Assembly: GCA_037176885.1 (NCBI GenBank) | Contig: JAWWNJ010000012.1 | Coordinates: 1,612,001 to 1,676,000, forward strand | Length of the DNA: 64,000 nucleotides | DNA from: Favolaschia claudopus | Taxonomy: Eukaryota; Basidiomycota; Agaricomycetes; Agaricales; Mycenaceae | Direction of reading: 5' to 3' | Shown: piece by piece, positions 22,089 through 32,662 of the stretch | Position numbering within the stretch: position 1 is the first letter of the stretch | How the letters are laid out: each line of letters starts with the position of its first letter | Program-made: the position numbers and the translations under genes | Notes under the pieces: generated by a model | The model's input: the letters and a program-made list of their open reading frames with translations, nothing else | Database searches by the model: none | What the model was told of the DNA's origin: nothing

Positions 22089-23118
22089 TTACTAGGCACT
22101 TGTTAGTCGAAGAAGGAAAAGTGAAACAAGCTTCTTACCTTTATAAATTTTGCCATGAATTTCCTGCAGAAATGAGTTCATGAGACGACTGAAAACAATG
22201 GGAAGCAGAAACCCAACTTGTGAAACTCTGTTCTCAAAAGGTCATTAACGAAGTGTGCAGGTTTATCTTTCGTAGACACGGCCTGGTTCTTGAATATCAG
22301 GTCTGTACCAAGGGTCAGCTCTTGCACATATCAAGCGCAAAGCAGAATGCCGACCATCGTCCCAACGTTTTTTCACCGCGAATGTGCCCGGTACAGTTGT
22401 ATTGACACCGGTGGGTACTTGTTGGCCCAGTGCTGCAGCGAGATTAAGCAAGGGATTGCCTGTGGCAATTTCCGCCTCTCGCGACGCGGCATCGGATGCA
22501 GACTGTTCCCTCTCTATTCGAGCTTTCTCCTCTGCTCGCTCCCGCTTGATCTTTTCCAGTTCACGAAGCAATTCCGCAGTTTCGTCGTCGTCATCATCTT
22601 CATCCGAGTCTGAGTCAGAGTCACTGCTATAACCTCGTTCCAGCAAAAGGCAGAGTGGATGAAAAACTGACATACCTATCATCCGCATCCTTGTCTTTGC
22701 CTTTGCCCTTATCCTCTGCAGCTTTACTTCCCTCGTCCTCATCGTCATCATCCTTGTCCAAGTTCAGAGACTCCTGCAGCAGCTTCCGCCGTTTATTTGC
22801 CTCCTCGTCCGCCGCTGGTGCACCCTCAACCGCTAACGGTGGCAATCCCTCCGCCTTCCTCTTTTTATTCTTGGCCTCTAACTCCGCCGCAACCAGTTCC
22901 GCCCGTAGATCCCGCTGCTTCACTTCCGCCACCGACGTCTGGCCAACTTGCCTTCGGAAGTAATACTATGTTAATTATTGTTTGCTAAATGAGTACCAAA
23001 CGCACCGAAATTTCAGTTTCGTGTGCATGGCCATGTCCCGCACGGAGAACTGGCGCGAGCCGCCCTTGACATCCTTGGCCTGAGCAGGATCCCATGTTGG
23101 TCTGTGCGCTGTCGACAT
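22089..23118 (-). CDS. CWC15: Pre-mRNA splicing factor Cwc15/Cwf15
   Basis: This is a component of the Prp19-associated (NTC-related) part of the spliceosome. The N-terminus [20 protein letters not shown] and the [14 protein letters not shown] segment are the family signature. The middle is Glu/Asp/Lys-rich with a [11 protein letters not shown] run and an [15 protein letters not shown] acidic tract. The end carries [39 protein letters not shown] and [20 protein letters not shown], the conserved Cwc15 C-terminus. The final lysine codon is followed by a GTAAGA...CTAAC...CCTAG intron. Splicing it places TAA (complement of 22089-22091) directly after the Lys, so the last coding exon is little more than the stop codon. 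Without that splice a short extra tail would be added. The start is at 23116-23118. Confidence 0.9.
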
Positions 23119-23480
23119 GTTGGTTGGGGGAGAGAGTCTTTTGAGTGACGGTGTCACGTCGCTTGTCACACAATTCGCGTTCACGAGACCAAAGCGTACT
23201 TTTCTTGGGTCGCGTTTTCGACGCGATTTTGAAGCGGAAAATTGACGTCCGAGCAAGTAGATGCTCTGAGCATCTTCGAGAACATCTGACGACCTCACCA
23301 AGATATTACAATAATACATATTTGGTCTATCTAACAAACTGGCAGTGTATACAGGAAATCCAGACTCGAATTAGGTCGTATAAATTATAAAAGCAGTCCT
23401 TGGGCTCAGCCAGATGTCCATTGTATAGACCACCACGCTAGCTGACTCCACCTCTGGTATATTCGGCACCGGTCTGCCTT
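23119..23480 (-). promoter_or_regulatory. Upstream region of CWC15
   Basis: About 360 bp between the CWC15 start and the stop of the next minus-strand gene. No ORF is supported. Confidence 0.35.
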
Positions 23481-24411
23481 TCATGTTGGGTGTCGCTGCT
23501 GCTGCCGCTGCTGCCGTATCAGAGCCCGCTCGTTTTTGCGAGCGACTCTGTCTGCTCTGATAGACTCTCGGAGTCGTTGCTCTTCGAGGTGTAGCAACTT
23601 CATCTTCTCGTAGTTCTCGCATAACTCCATAAGTCTGATCTTGTCATTGGAAGCCTATCACGTCCCAAACATTATAATCCGTTTCTTTGAATGTGAAGCT
23701 GCGCTTTACTGACCTCGAATTTCGAATTCAGATCAGAGAATTTCTCTGCGAATGAATGCAGCTTGTTGATCTCGCTCTGGAACTTTTCCACTCGTGGAGG
23801 CTTTCTTAGCAAGTGGTCGGAAAAGCGGATGTATTTTCTGATATTTCTGAAACAAACCAAGGTCGACGACTCGGTCTTTACATGAACAGCAGTTTGCGGA
23901 GAACTCACTTGCAAATCGATACCTCTAACGCCTGCCGTTTCGTTCTCCACGAGGATTCTTCCGGCGGTACGAATTTGGTGGGGATTACCATCGTGTACGG
24001 AATCGCTTTAAGGGATTCGTCCACGGCAGTACAAACGTAGCCATTCTTCGCTATATCAGGAGTGTTCAATTCAGCGGCTATGTGAATGAAAAACTAGAAA
24101 CGAAGTTGGAAGTAACCGTGAAAGAACGAAGAACGATCGATACATACTTCAATGAGTCTACTCGTATAACTCGTAGCATCATTCACCAGGTCTTGGACTT
24201 CATCCGGATCATAAGCGTGGGCGTAGACAGATTCGTGGGCGTCCGCGTCGCATTCATTTCCACCAGCTGCAGGGTCATTAAGAGGATCGTGAGGGGCATC
24301 GGTGGGTGTGTTTCGTCCAAAATTCAAGCCATCATCGAGGTCTCCGAGTGAGCTCAGCTCGTCATTCGATCGTACAGAGGTGCGGGTTGCGGTAGTATCC
24401 AACCCGTTCAT
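23481..24411 (-). CDS. Unidentified coiled-coil protein
   Basis: No family is recognised with confidence. ATG at 24409-24411 opens MNGLDTTATRTSVRSNDELS, an acidic Asp/Pro-rich segment ending in DEVQDLVNDATSYTSRLIE. After a 54-nt intron comes FFIHIAAELNTPDIAKNGYV and a moderately hydrophobic middle. A second intron leads to NIRKYIRFSDHLL and LHSFAEKFSDLNSKFE. A third leads to a strongly helical C-terminus (KIRLMELCENYEKMKLLHLE) ending in a Gln/Arg run (RQQRQQQRHPT). The spliced length is about 255 aa. Helical C-terminus, small size and intron pattern recall small kinetochore or trafficking adaptors, but this is only a resemblance. The stop is at 23481-23483. Confidence 0.6.
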
Positions 24412-25342
24412 GAGCAGATTGAGCCTTGAAGGGCTTCACAAAAAGAGAAGGAGCTGGTCTTGCATGAGGTGGGCCACGACCCTTGGACGCCAAAAAACCA
24501 ACTTCGTTACGTGATTGATGGGAATCCGAACAAAGCCGACCCTTGCCGATCCTCTTTCTTTCTCTCCCCTACAGAAACCATTGCAAAAACATGTTAGCCT
24601 TCGTTCAAGGCACCATATTATATGTCTAGTGCTGATAGACATGGTAAGCTGTATCAGATTGAACTACCTACGGCACTGCCAATCTTCTACCTAATCAATT
24701 ATATGGCAATTTTACTACAAGGCTAACTTTCGTCATCAAATTAAGCCCTTACCGCCTGATGAGAGATTGAGAGTGTACTCTGAAACCGTTTATCCCGCCA
24801 GCAACCGATGTAACAACAGTAGGTAACAGACAAGCGCTCTGACCGTCATTTTGGGCTCGATTAGGCGCCGTGTGCCAGAAAATTCTGCATGACTGCAATG
24901 AAAAAAACACGAACGCACGCATTCACCTGAATCCAAAGTAAAATCCCCCTGCAGCAGATGCTTCGCATTCTGAAATATTTCGCGCATGCCACGTCGAAAC
25001 TGGGACCCACAACTTGGCGTGTGGCGTACCTTATCCTAATTTGGAAACGTCCTTTTCCTTTCTTCCCCCGCCGAGAACAAACGACGCGATGATACAAGGT
25101 CTCTCTCGCTCCAGTTAGGCTGCAGTCTCGTGGTCGTAACCAGGAGGGGCGGCCGCCGGGTCTTCTTGTGTTGGCCTTTGTTCCCCCGGCTGTTCGTTTA
25201 AACTTGACAACTGAGGGTCCAAGTTTGCCTGTCGATCGTTTTTTTTTATTGTTTTCACACAAAGGAGTGCTGCTTTCTCTTTCGGGGTTCCATCTGGCCT
25301 ATTTCAACGGCGCTGTCTGTCTTCTGGACTTGTTGATCTAGA
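24412..25342. promoter_or_regulatory. Divergent upstream region
   Basis: About 930 bp separate two start codons pointing apart. A/T-rich patches (24640-24760) and a T-run near 25240 occur. No protein or RNA gene is recognised. Confidence 0.4.
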
Positions 25343-26821
25343 ATGTCCCTTCCTCTGCCCTTCGACGACTTCTACCATGCAAACGACTCTGCCTCAACCT
25401 CCGCCACCCTAGCACACATCCATCAACCCCAGCCGGTTCGCCCTATTGGCTCTGTGGTCTGGGGGCAGCGTCCGCGCACCCTCGCCTCCAGACTTCAGCA
25501 GCAACTTGGTGTAGTACAGAGTCCAGCCGCGTTCCGCGGCAAAGACAACTTTCCCGGCCCAGAGAACTCGTTAGGATTGTTCTCCACCGATCCAAAGTAC
25601 TACTCCGTAGCAGACTCCTCTATGTGGCATCCTGCACTTCCTCCCACCCCACGTGCCCTTCGGCAGATCCAACCGCTCGAAAGAGAGGGTGGATGGTCCT
25701 TTGACGCCACCGGCCAAACCCATTATGCCCCTCATGGTAGAGTTATGACAGTCGACCCGGTCGAAGAAAACGACATCATCCCCAATGAAGAATCCCTCAC
25801 CTATCTCGACGAGCCGCTCCCCCCTCAGACAACCCCACCCCCTCGTCCAAAGCAGCGGACTATCAACCTCATCCCATCTCCGATCCTCGACCGCCTTCCT
25901 TTGGGCGAACAGACCAATGTCCAGGCCAACGATGCATCTTTCACACATACCAATGAGCCACCCCCTCTTCCGAAACAGCGGACTATCGACCTCCTCCCCC
26001 TCGAGCACCTTCCTCTGGGCGAAGACACTAACAGCATCCAAGCCAACGGAAACATCACGACCCACACGACGTGCCATTCACCTCCCACGACCTCCCCACG
26101 ACAAGACAATATAGAAAAAGTGTTAGCGTCAATCATGACTGCATTACTGGACGTTGTATCTCTCCATGCCGTCAGTCTTTTCTTATTCCACGTTTCACGC
26201 CCCGATCCTGACAACACTATCAGAAATTTGGCGCCCTCCCGAAACCTGACGATGCCGATCGCGATCTCTGCGATAGAGTTCGCAACGCGCTTTGTGCAGT
26301 CCAAGAATCACTCCACCGATACCAAACTTTACCGGTTGAGCAATCGCGTATGCGCAGCGCGTCGTATCGTCACAAGTACGACCGACGGATAAACTCGCTT
26401 CACCGGTAGGTTCATTCTCTCTATGTCGTCCATCCATCCATGACCCTTGCAGGACGCTACACCGACTGCACTCCCTCTCCTCCATGTCCCCTCGTGTAAA
26501 TCAGATCACGCGGCTCCGCAAGCTTCTCGAGTCGCACGACACAAAGCTGTCGGATCTGGCTAGGAAATTCAACGTGCGTCTAGTTTAGCTTTTCTCTCGT
26601 ATTCACTTTGGTGTCTCATTCCGCGATTCAAGGGCATGTTTGACCGCCTCCGCGAACGATACCTACACGCGCGTCTCACCACCTTGTATGCCGATTTCCA
26701 ACGCCGGGTTACCGCAATAAAGGAGGAGAGAAGAAATACACGACAAGCCCGATCTGGGCACTATGACTATGCTTTCCACCGATCACGACATTTGTCCTCG
26801 ATTCTTGTGGAAGTGATATGA
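25343..26821 (+). CDS. Unidentified protein with a tandemly duplicated Pro-rich segment
   Basis: The family is not recognised. The first exon encodes about 270 residues rich in Pro, Thr and Gln (MSLPLPFDDFYHANDSAST). Within it, PPPRPKQRTINLIP...LDRLPLGEQTN and PPPLPKQRTIDLLP...EHLPLGEDTN form two adjacent copies of a unit of about 40 residues. Downstream exons are basic and helical: KFGALPKPDDADRDLCDRVR, then ITRLRKLLESHDTKLSDLAR, then MFDRLRERYLHARLTTLYADF. Introns at about 26169-26220, 26406-26452 and 26575-26634 have good GT-AG ends and keep frame. The stop is TGA at 26819-26821. The total is about 420 aa. The disordered N-terminus and helical C-terminus suggest a scaffold-like protein, which is inference only. 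Confidence 0.6.
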
Positions 26822-27423
26822 TTCGGCGACGCGCTTTACCAACACGGATGCTTCTCATTTGTACCTTAATTTGATTCACGTTTTTCTTGCGGGATTCTAT
26901 GTTTAATACATGTCTAATAAAGGGAACAATTCGATATCACTGCACGAGTCCGTCTATGACTTTGCTCCGTCTCAGAGATGTGAGTCACTGAATTCTTTCG
27001 TCGTCGGTCAAATTCAAGACCGACGCTTTCGACAGAACGCGTCATCAAGAAGACCGTCCATCTTCCTCCGACATGTCGAACTCACAATGACGGGCGACTC
27101 GAGCAGAATCAAAGTTGGACAACATTCCACAAAGCTCGTCAACGCTATTAAATATAGGCACCATAAATTATATTTACTAGGAGTTCATATGATATGTACG
27201 ATAATGCCCGTTTCCGAGGGCGCAACAGTGAGAATCGTGCCTGCAGTGAAAATCATCTCTGCCCTCGGACGACCGCCCAGCATTGGGGTATGAATGGGTA
27301 AGATATACAATGACATTAGATGCTCTCCGTCCACTGCCTGCCTCCCTGTCAATTGAGTCGCGTTAGACAGTGAACGAAGTAAAAGAGCCACTAGACGTAC
27401 CGATATAAGCCGTCCTCTGTGCC
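26822..27423. other. Convergent intergenic region
   Basis: About 600 bp between convergent stop codons. AATACATGTCTAATAAAG (26905-26922) could supply a polyadenylation signal for the upstream gene. No gene is recognised. Confidence 0.4.
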
Positions 27424-29226
27424 CTAAAAGAGACAGACAAAATTGCTGGGGAAAACATGTCTGCCTTCCTCCCTCCGTGCCTCGTCCAGCAACTCCCCAC
27501 TCCACCACCCGTCGTCTGGCGTCGCGGTAACCGCAATCACATCCCCCGCTTGGAAGTCGAATTCCTCCCCTATCGTCGCCGTGTAGTCGTACAAAGCTTT
27601 CACTATGAATGATCGCCTTCGTCAGCAAACTGAATGGACATCCAGTCGATTAAACACACCATAGAATAATATCCGTCCTCCCTCATCTGGAGGCGGAGTC
27701 GGCGCCCGGTTGTTGTTACCTGGCATGTCTGGATGCGAAGTTGGCTGCGGCGGAAGTGGTACTGAATCTCGTGGTCTTTGTCGTTGCACGGGAGGTTCTG
27801 GCTCAGATTGCCACGCGGCTGGCGGCGGCGTCTGCTGCGCTGTCCGCGATGCTCCGTTGCCATTGACCGTGGGATGCGTTCCGTTGGGCTGAGGCCGCCC
27901 AGGGTCCACCACGCTGAGATCAACATACTCACCCCGCGTGCTAGCGGAATCGGACTGGGACCGGGAGTCCAGTCGGTCGGTGCTTCGTGTCGGTTGGGAC
28001 TGGGGTTGTGGCTCGGGTGGCTGCGTGGGCACGACAGGATCCTGCTCCGGGTATGCCGGGGCGGGTCGGGCGGAAGCACGAATGAATTCCGCAGGGCGCG
28101 AACCCGGCGTCTGTTTGGAAGGCGATTCGGACTGCTGGCCGTTGTATGGCACAAAGACCGGCGGTTCGGGAATTGAGTTCCCAGTGCCATATTCCTGCAC
28201 AAAGTTTTCGACATCCTTGTCTGGCTCTAGCTGATCCAGCACCGTACGGATGCGCTCACACGACTGAGGAGGGTGAGTGAGCGCAATAAAATGGGCCCGA
28301 ACGGGGACGGCGCACCTGATCGTCGGAAACACATAACGTGGAGACGTGATTGGCGTACATCCATATGATATCCTTCATGAAGTCCAATCGGTCCTCCTCA
28401 AGATCCTGGCAGGTATCACAGAACTCTTTCCAGTCTTTCTCCCATCCTGGGATCATATCGAGAACCGTCTTCGTGAAACTAGCAAAGTCCTTCTCGTTTG
28501 CCTGTACAGTTTGTTGGGCTCTCCGTAATTTGAGCTGAAGGCGCTCGACGTCTTTTCCGGGATTGACCGCAATTTGTTGCGTATAGGAAGCGATCCGAAG
28601 ACAATCGCTTTCGTATTTTTCACGAGCTTTCAGGACATAGGACTCTTGAGTCTGCTTGATTTTGAATCTCTTTTCCAACGGAGTCTGCGAATTCTTCCGA
28701 TGGGCTATTTGTTTGTTGAGTAAAACCGTCGTTTGAGCCTCAAGGTCGGTGCGAATCTGCTCGGCAAGTTGCAAATGTGTAGAACCTTGTTTCTCGGTCT
28801 CTAACCGTAAAGTATCGAACGAATTGCGTAGCTCGCTGACATATGAAGCACATCAGACGTTTGCCACAGAAGAAGCATAAGACACACCCAATCTCGTCCT
28901 TCCCTAGTGTCACTTTGGCAAGGTTAAGCAAACGATTCGCATACTCTTCCTCGATCACGGCTCTAGATAACGTATTACATTCTGCGACACATTTTTCGAG
29001 GATACCCATCGACTCACCTCTCCTTCCAGAAATTCCGAAGCTCATCAGTCGTGCGGGTGGCCCCACGCATACGGGCGAATAAAATATTGACTCCTGCGTC
29101 TCCCAGGCCCCAGAACGAGTTACAAAAATCTCGGGATGTGCTGCCATTGTAGATATCGACTCCGGGGTCTTTCGCAATGGCATAGCGGGACAAGGAGGTC
29201 GTCGAGGGCTGGCGACGGACGGCCAT
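27424..29226 (-). CDS. F-BAR and SH3 domain protein (Imp2/Cdc15-like)
   Basis: Proteins of this class bend membrane and organise the contractile ring or endocytic sites at the plasma membrane. The start at 29224-29226 gives MAVRRQPSTTSLSRYAIAKD, soon followed by DFCNSFWGLGDAGVNILF and RTTDELRNFWKER (FCH start). EEEYANRLLNLAKVTLGKDEIG and long helices of the F-BAR domain follow, then DFMKDIIWMYANHVSTLCV. A Pro/Gln/Ser-rich linker of about 180 residues leads to a C-terminal SH3 domain with VKALYDYTATIGEEFDFQAGD, DGWWSGEL and FPSNFV. The stop is at 27424-27426. Domain order and spacing match fission yeast Cdc15/Imp2 and their basidiomycete relatives. An in-frame TTG further upstream exists, but the ATG is preferred. 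Length is about 540 aa. Confidence 0.87.
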
Positions 29227-29784
29227 GCGGTCGGGGATGGTGGTAGATGGAAAGTGTGCACGGCTATGGGCTGACAAGTGATCATCTTGTTACACGAACA
29301 TTCCCGCGCTCCGGACCGTATCGCCGCCGGCGACGCTACTATTGCCCATCAATATCGTCGGTCTCTCGCTGAATGTTGCCCAACTGTTTCAAGACCAGAG
29401 TGGTATAGAATCGCGGAGACAACACAAAACGAGATAGATTTTTCTCTACAATTTTTTCGCATCCTCCTCAACAACAGGATAGACATGTAACGAGGGAAAT
29501 AGTAGAAATGTCACCAAAAAGCCCTCTGACAAAACAACACGTTGGATACGATTGTACATATTCTTGCTTCACGCCAGATCCCTTGAAACCCTGGAGCAAC
29601 GCTGTACAGTGCCAGCAAGGTCCTCAGTCTGGTTTGCAGCAGCGGGTCCAACGGAGATAACCGAATTTCACATTATCGCCCCACATTACGCTTATCAGAT
29701 AATCAATCACCCTTCACGCAAGAGTTTAAAAACCTCCCCGCAAAATCGCACACCCTCTCTCCGACGCCCCAATCTTCACAAAAA
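29227..29784. promoter_or_regulatory. Divergent promoter with clustered GATA-type motifs
   Basis: This 558-bp region separates the F-BAR gene (-) and an MFS gene (+). Between 29654 and 29704 it has AGATAA, ATTATCG and CTTATCAGATAATC, that is, four GATA cores in both orientations. Fungal GATA factors bind such sites. A TTTAAAAA stretch at 29724-29731 lies about 55 bp before the MFS ATG. Function is inferred from motif content only. Confidence 0.4.
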
Positions 29785-31385
29785 ATGGCCGCACCTGCCA
29801 TCGAGTCCGTTCCGCGGGACACCGAAATGACCCCCGTCCCACCTCCTCCTCCTGCGAAACCGGATGAGGACCCGTTCCTCGTCACTTTCATCCATCCTAT
29901 CGACCCGTCCAACCCCAAAGACTGGTCGCGCTCAAAGAAGCTCATCGTCACAGACGTTCTCTCCGCCACTGGCTTCTGCCGGATCATGGTCAGCACGATC
30001 ATAGCTCCTGCACTCCCTACCATCAAGAACGAATTGAATATGAACAACACGGAGGCTGCCATGGCACTGTCCATCTACCTGCTTGCGACCGCCTTTGGCC
30101 CCCTTGTCATTGGTCCGCTGTCTGAGATTTATGGTCGCAAGAACATCCTCCATGCGTGCAATGCATGGTTCCTCTTGTGGAACTTGTTATGCGGGTTCGC
30201 AAAGACCAAAGAATTGTTGATCGCGGCGCGCTTCTTAGCGGGCTTTGGCGCGAGTTCAATTTATGCTCTTGCCGGAGGAGTCTTGGGAGACGTGAGTTTC
30301 TGAGTGAACATGAGTCGTAGATCTTGACAGCAACATCATTAGGTTTGGCGAACTGAGGAGCGAGGTAAATCCTTGCGTCTATATCTAGTCATACAATTAT
30401 TTGGCGCTGCAGTCGGTATGAAAAATCACCTACCGTGACGCATCCACGTTGACGAGATTTCTTGCTTCCAACAGGTCCAATCATAGGAGGTATCATGAGC
30501 GCTCGCACCACCTGGCGATGGATGTTTTGGTCCACCTCCATTTTTCAGGCTGTCATGCTCGTCATCGAGATAGGAACGTTCCCTGAAACCTACGCACCAA
30601 TAATTCTCCGCAAACGCGCCGAACGTCTGCGGCGGTCGACAGGCGATCCCCAGTATCGTACTCCATACGAACGGCCGCAGGACCGCAAATCCGTCGCCAA
30701 CGTCCTGACTCGCGCACTCACCCGCCCCCTCCGCCTCCTCACATTCCATCCCATCATCCAAGTCACCGCGCTCATCCAAGCCTGGAGCTATGGCATGCTC
30801 TACATCGTCCTCTCCTCCTTCGCTACCCTATGGACCGACCAGTACAAGCAACCCACAGAGCTCAGCGGACTGCACTATATCGCATGTGCGGCGGGCGAAG
30901 TGGCCGGCTCCCAAGTCGGCGGACCGCTCATGGACATGATGTACCGCCGCATGCGCGAACGCGCACCAGACGGCATTCCTCGTCCCGAATCGCGTATCCT
31001 ACTGACCTTCCCCGGCTCGTTGCTCGTCGGCCTCGGACTCCTGGTATACGGCTGGGCCGCGCAGTATCACGTCCACTGGGCCGTGGTTGACGGCGCCGCA
31101 TTCGTATACATGTTTGGAGGGCAGATAGCGGGCATGCCAATTCAGGCGTACGTGATGGACGTGTTCTCGGAGCACACCAGTAGCGCGTTGGCGGCAAGCC
31201 AGTTCCTTCGCAGCCTTACAGCATTTCTGTTTCCGCTTTTTGCGCCGGCGATGTATAAGGCGATGGGGTATGGCTGGGGCAATACGATGCTCGCACTGTG
31301 CGGATTGTTCTTTGGCTTGCCGGCACCAGGTATCATATGGATGTTTGGAGAAAGATTGAGGAGAAGAGCTACGGAGAGCTATTGA
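29785..31385 (+). CDS. MFS drug/metabolite exporter, DHA1-type (copy 1)
   Basis: Three exons (29785-30291, 30343-30415, 30475-31385) give a 496-residue major facilitator protein. The N-terminus is cytosolic and acidic (MAAPAIESVPRDTEMTPVPP), followed by IDPSNPKDWSRSKKLI, typical of fungal DHA1 H+ antiporters. Motif A-like GPLSEIYGRK follows TM2, then AARFLAGFGASS and the TM5 antiporter-type stretch VIGPIIGGIMSARTTWRWMF. A large central loop with ERLRRSTGDPQYRTPYERP separates the halves, and further TM helices follow to YGWGNTMLALCGLFFGLPAP. The gene is probably a plasma-membrane exporter of toxic or secondary compounds, substrate unknown. A nearly identical paralogue lies inverted at 44777-46366. 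The stop is at 31383-31385. Confidence 0.9.
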
Positions 31386-31843
31386 AGGATCCACAATAGT
31401 GCATATATCGGGAAGACAAGGCCTTGAGCTTTGTTACGACGGTGCTTTCGAGATCATCACTGGTGCAATCCCAAGTGCCATTGACAGCTCTTGTAAAGTA
31501 GAAGTGCTTTCAGAAAGCCGACATTCAGCAATGAAACGCAGCCGCATCAAGCAGAGAATGAGTGAACAGAGGTCGACGTCGACGCGAAGGATCAGCACAA
31601 CTTCGAACCATGGAATGATTCCGATTTGGCCAGATACAGCCGATGAGAGTAAAAACCACCACAATGGCCAAGCGACGGAGGCGAGGGTCGACTTACAAAA
31701 GTTCTCACGGTCAATTTCTGACTTTTCTTTGGGTATCCGGCGATTCCGAAACGAGGTAGTTCACGAAAGCGATATTGAAAGGGACAGTATCACCAGAGTG
31801 GTGACTTCGAAAAATCACCAGGCCTGATAGAGATAGCAGTAGA

Positions 31844-31998
31844 GTGCACCGGTGCATAGTAGCATAATAACATAGTTAGATAGTAGACAGAAGTAGTGCA
31901 CCGTTGCAGAATAATAGAAACATAGTTAGATAGTAGCAGTAGACGGAATAGAGGAGCAGGAACACCATAGAGATGGTCTTAGAGTGCCACCGTTGTAC
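31844..31998. repeat. Short direct-repeat cluster
   Basis: GTGCACCG(G/T)TGCA occurs at 31844 and 31896, with a diverged GTGCCACCGTTG at 31984. The 16-mer CATAGTTAGATAGTAG occurs at 31871 and again at 31921. The repeats have a spacing of about 50 bp between the first two units. They lie just left of the palindromic array. Confidence 0.6.
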
Positions 31999-32157
31999 AA
32001 TAGCATTGAAGCATAGACCTCAGAGAACACCGGTACCCTAGGTAGAACAGACGGTGCGTAAAGCGTCGGTGGTGCTGTACGAGAAGCGGCGCACGGAATC
32101 GAGTCTAAGGGCGCAAAGTTTTCCTCGCAAAGGAGTATTTTTAGTTGCAAAAAATCA

Positions 32158-32504
32158 CAACCCCTCCCATTGCGAGATGAACAAATGTTACAAAATTCAC
32201 AAACCCCCCCTGGGGGGGGTTGTGAAAAAATGCGACCCAAAACGCGCTTGACGATAAACGCGAACGAAAACTCACAACCCCTCCCTGGGGGGGGTTGTGA
32301 AATTCGCGTCCTAAAATGTGTTTCGCCAAAAAACTCGAAACGAAAATTCACTGGGGGGGGGTTGTGAAAAAAAATGTGACCCGAAACGCGCTTCGCCAGA
32401 AACTTGCACGAAAATTCACAAACCCCCCCAGGGAGGGGTTGTGAAAAACGCGACTCGGAACGCGCTTCAAGGGAAACTATTGGCAACCCCTCCCGTTGCG
32501 AGAT
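32158..32504. repeat. Palindromic minisatellite (~72-75 bp period)
   Basis: Four units each carry a near-perfect palindrome made of TTCACAAMCCCCTCCC, then its complement ending GGGGTTGTGAA. They lie at 32196-32226, 32271-32301, 32347-32368 (left arm deleted) and 32415-32445. Spacing is 75 bp, then about 144 bp for two units. Between palindromes is a conserved spacer with ACGCGCTTCGCC and GAAAATTCA. The array is bracketed by a 21-bp direct repeat (CAACCCCTCCCATTGCGAGAT, one change) at 32158-32178 and 32484-32504. Runs of eight or nine G could form hairpins or quadruplexes. Confidence 0.85.
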
Positions 32505-32662
32505 AATCAGAGAAGAAGAAGGCTTGGTGGGACGTGCAAGTGCGCAAGGATGCTCGCTGAGCGACGTCGGGCCATGGAACGAGGGCGGGAAGTAAGTAGA
32601 TAGAAATAATAGTAGCACAGCAAAACAAGAAATTTGACTACATGTGTACACGTCCAACATTC

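Larger units (their letters stand above)
31386..32662. other. Repeat-rich intergenic region
   Basis: About 1.3 kb between the MFS stop and the stop of the F-box-like gene. It contains short direct repeats (31844-31990) and a palindromic minisatellite (32158-32504), described separately. Open frames through the array exist on both strands but only because the repeat lacks stops. No gene is supported. Confidence 0.5.
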
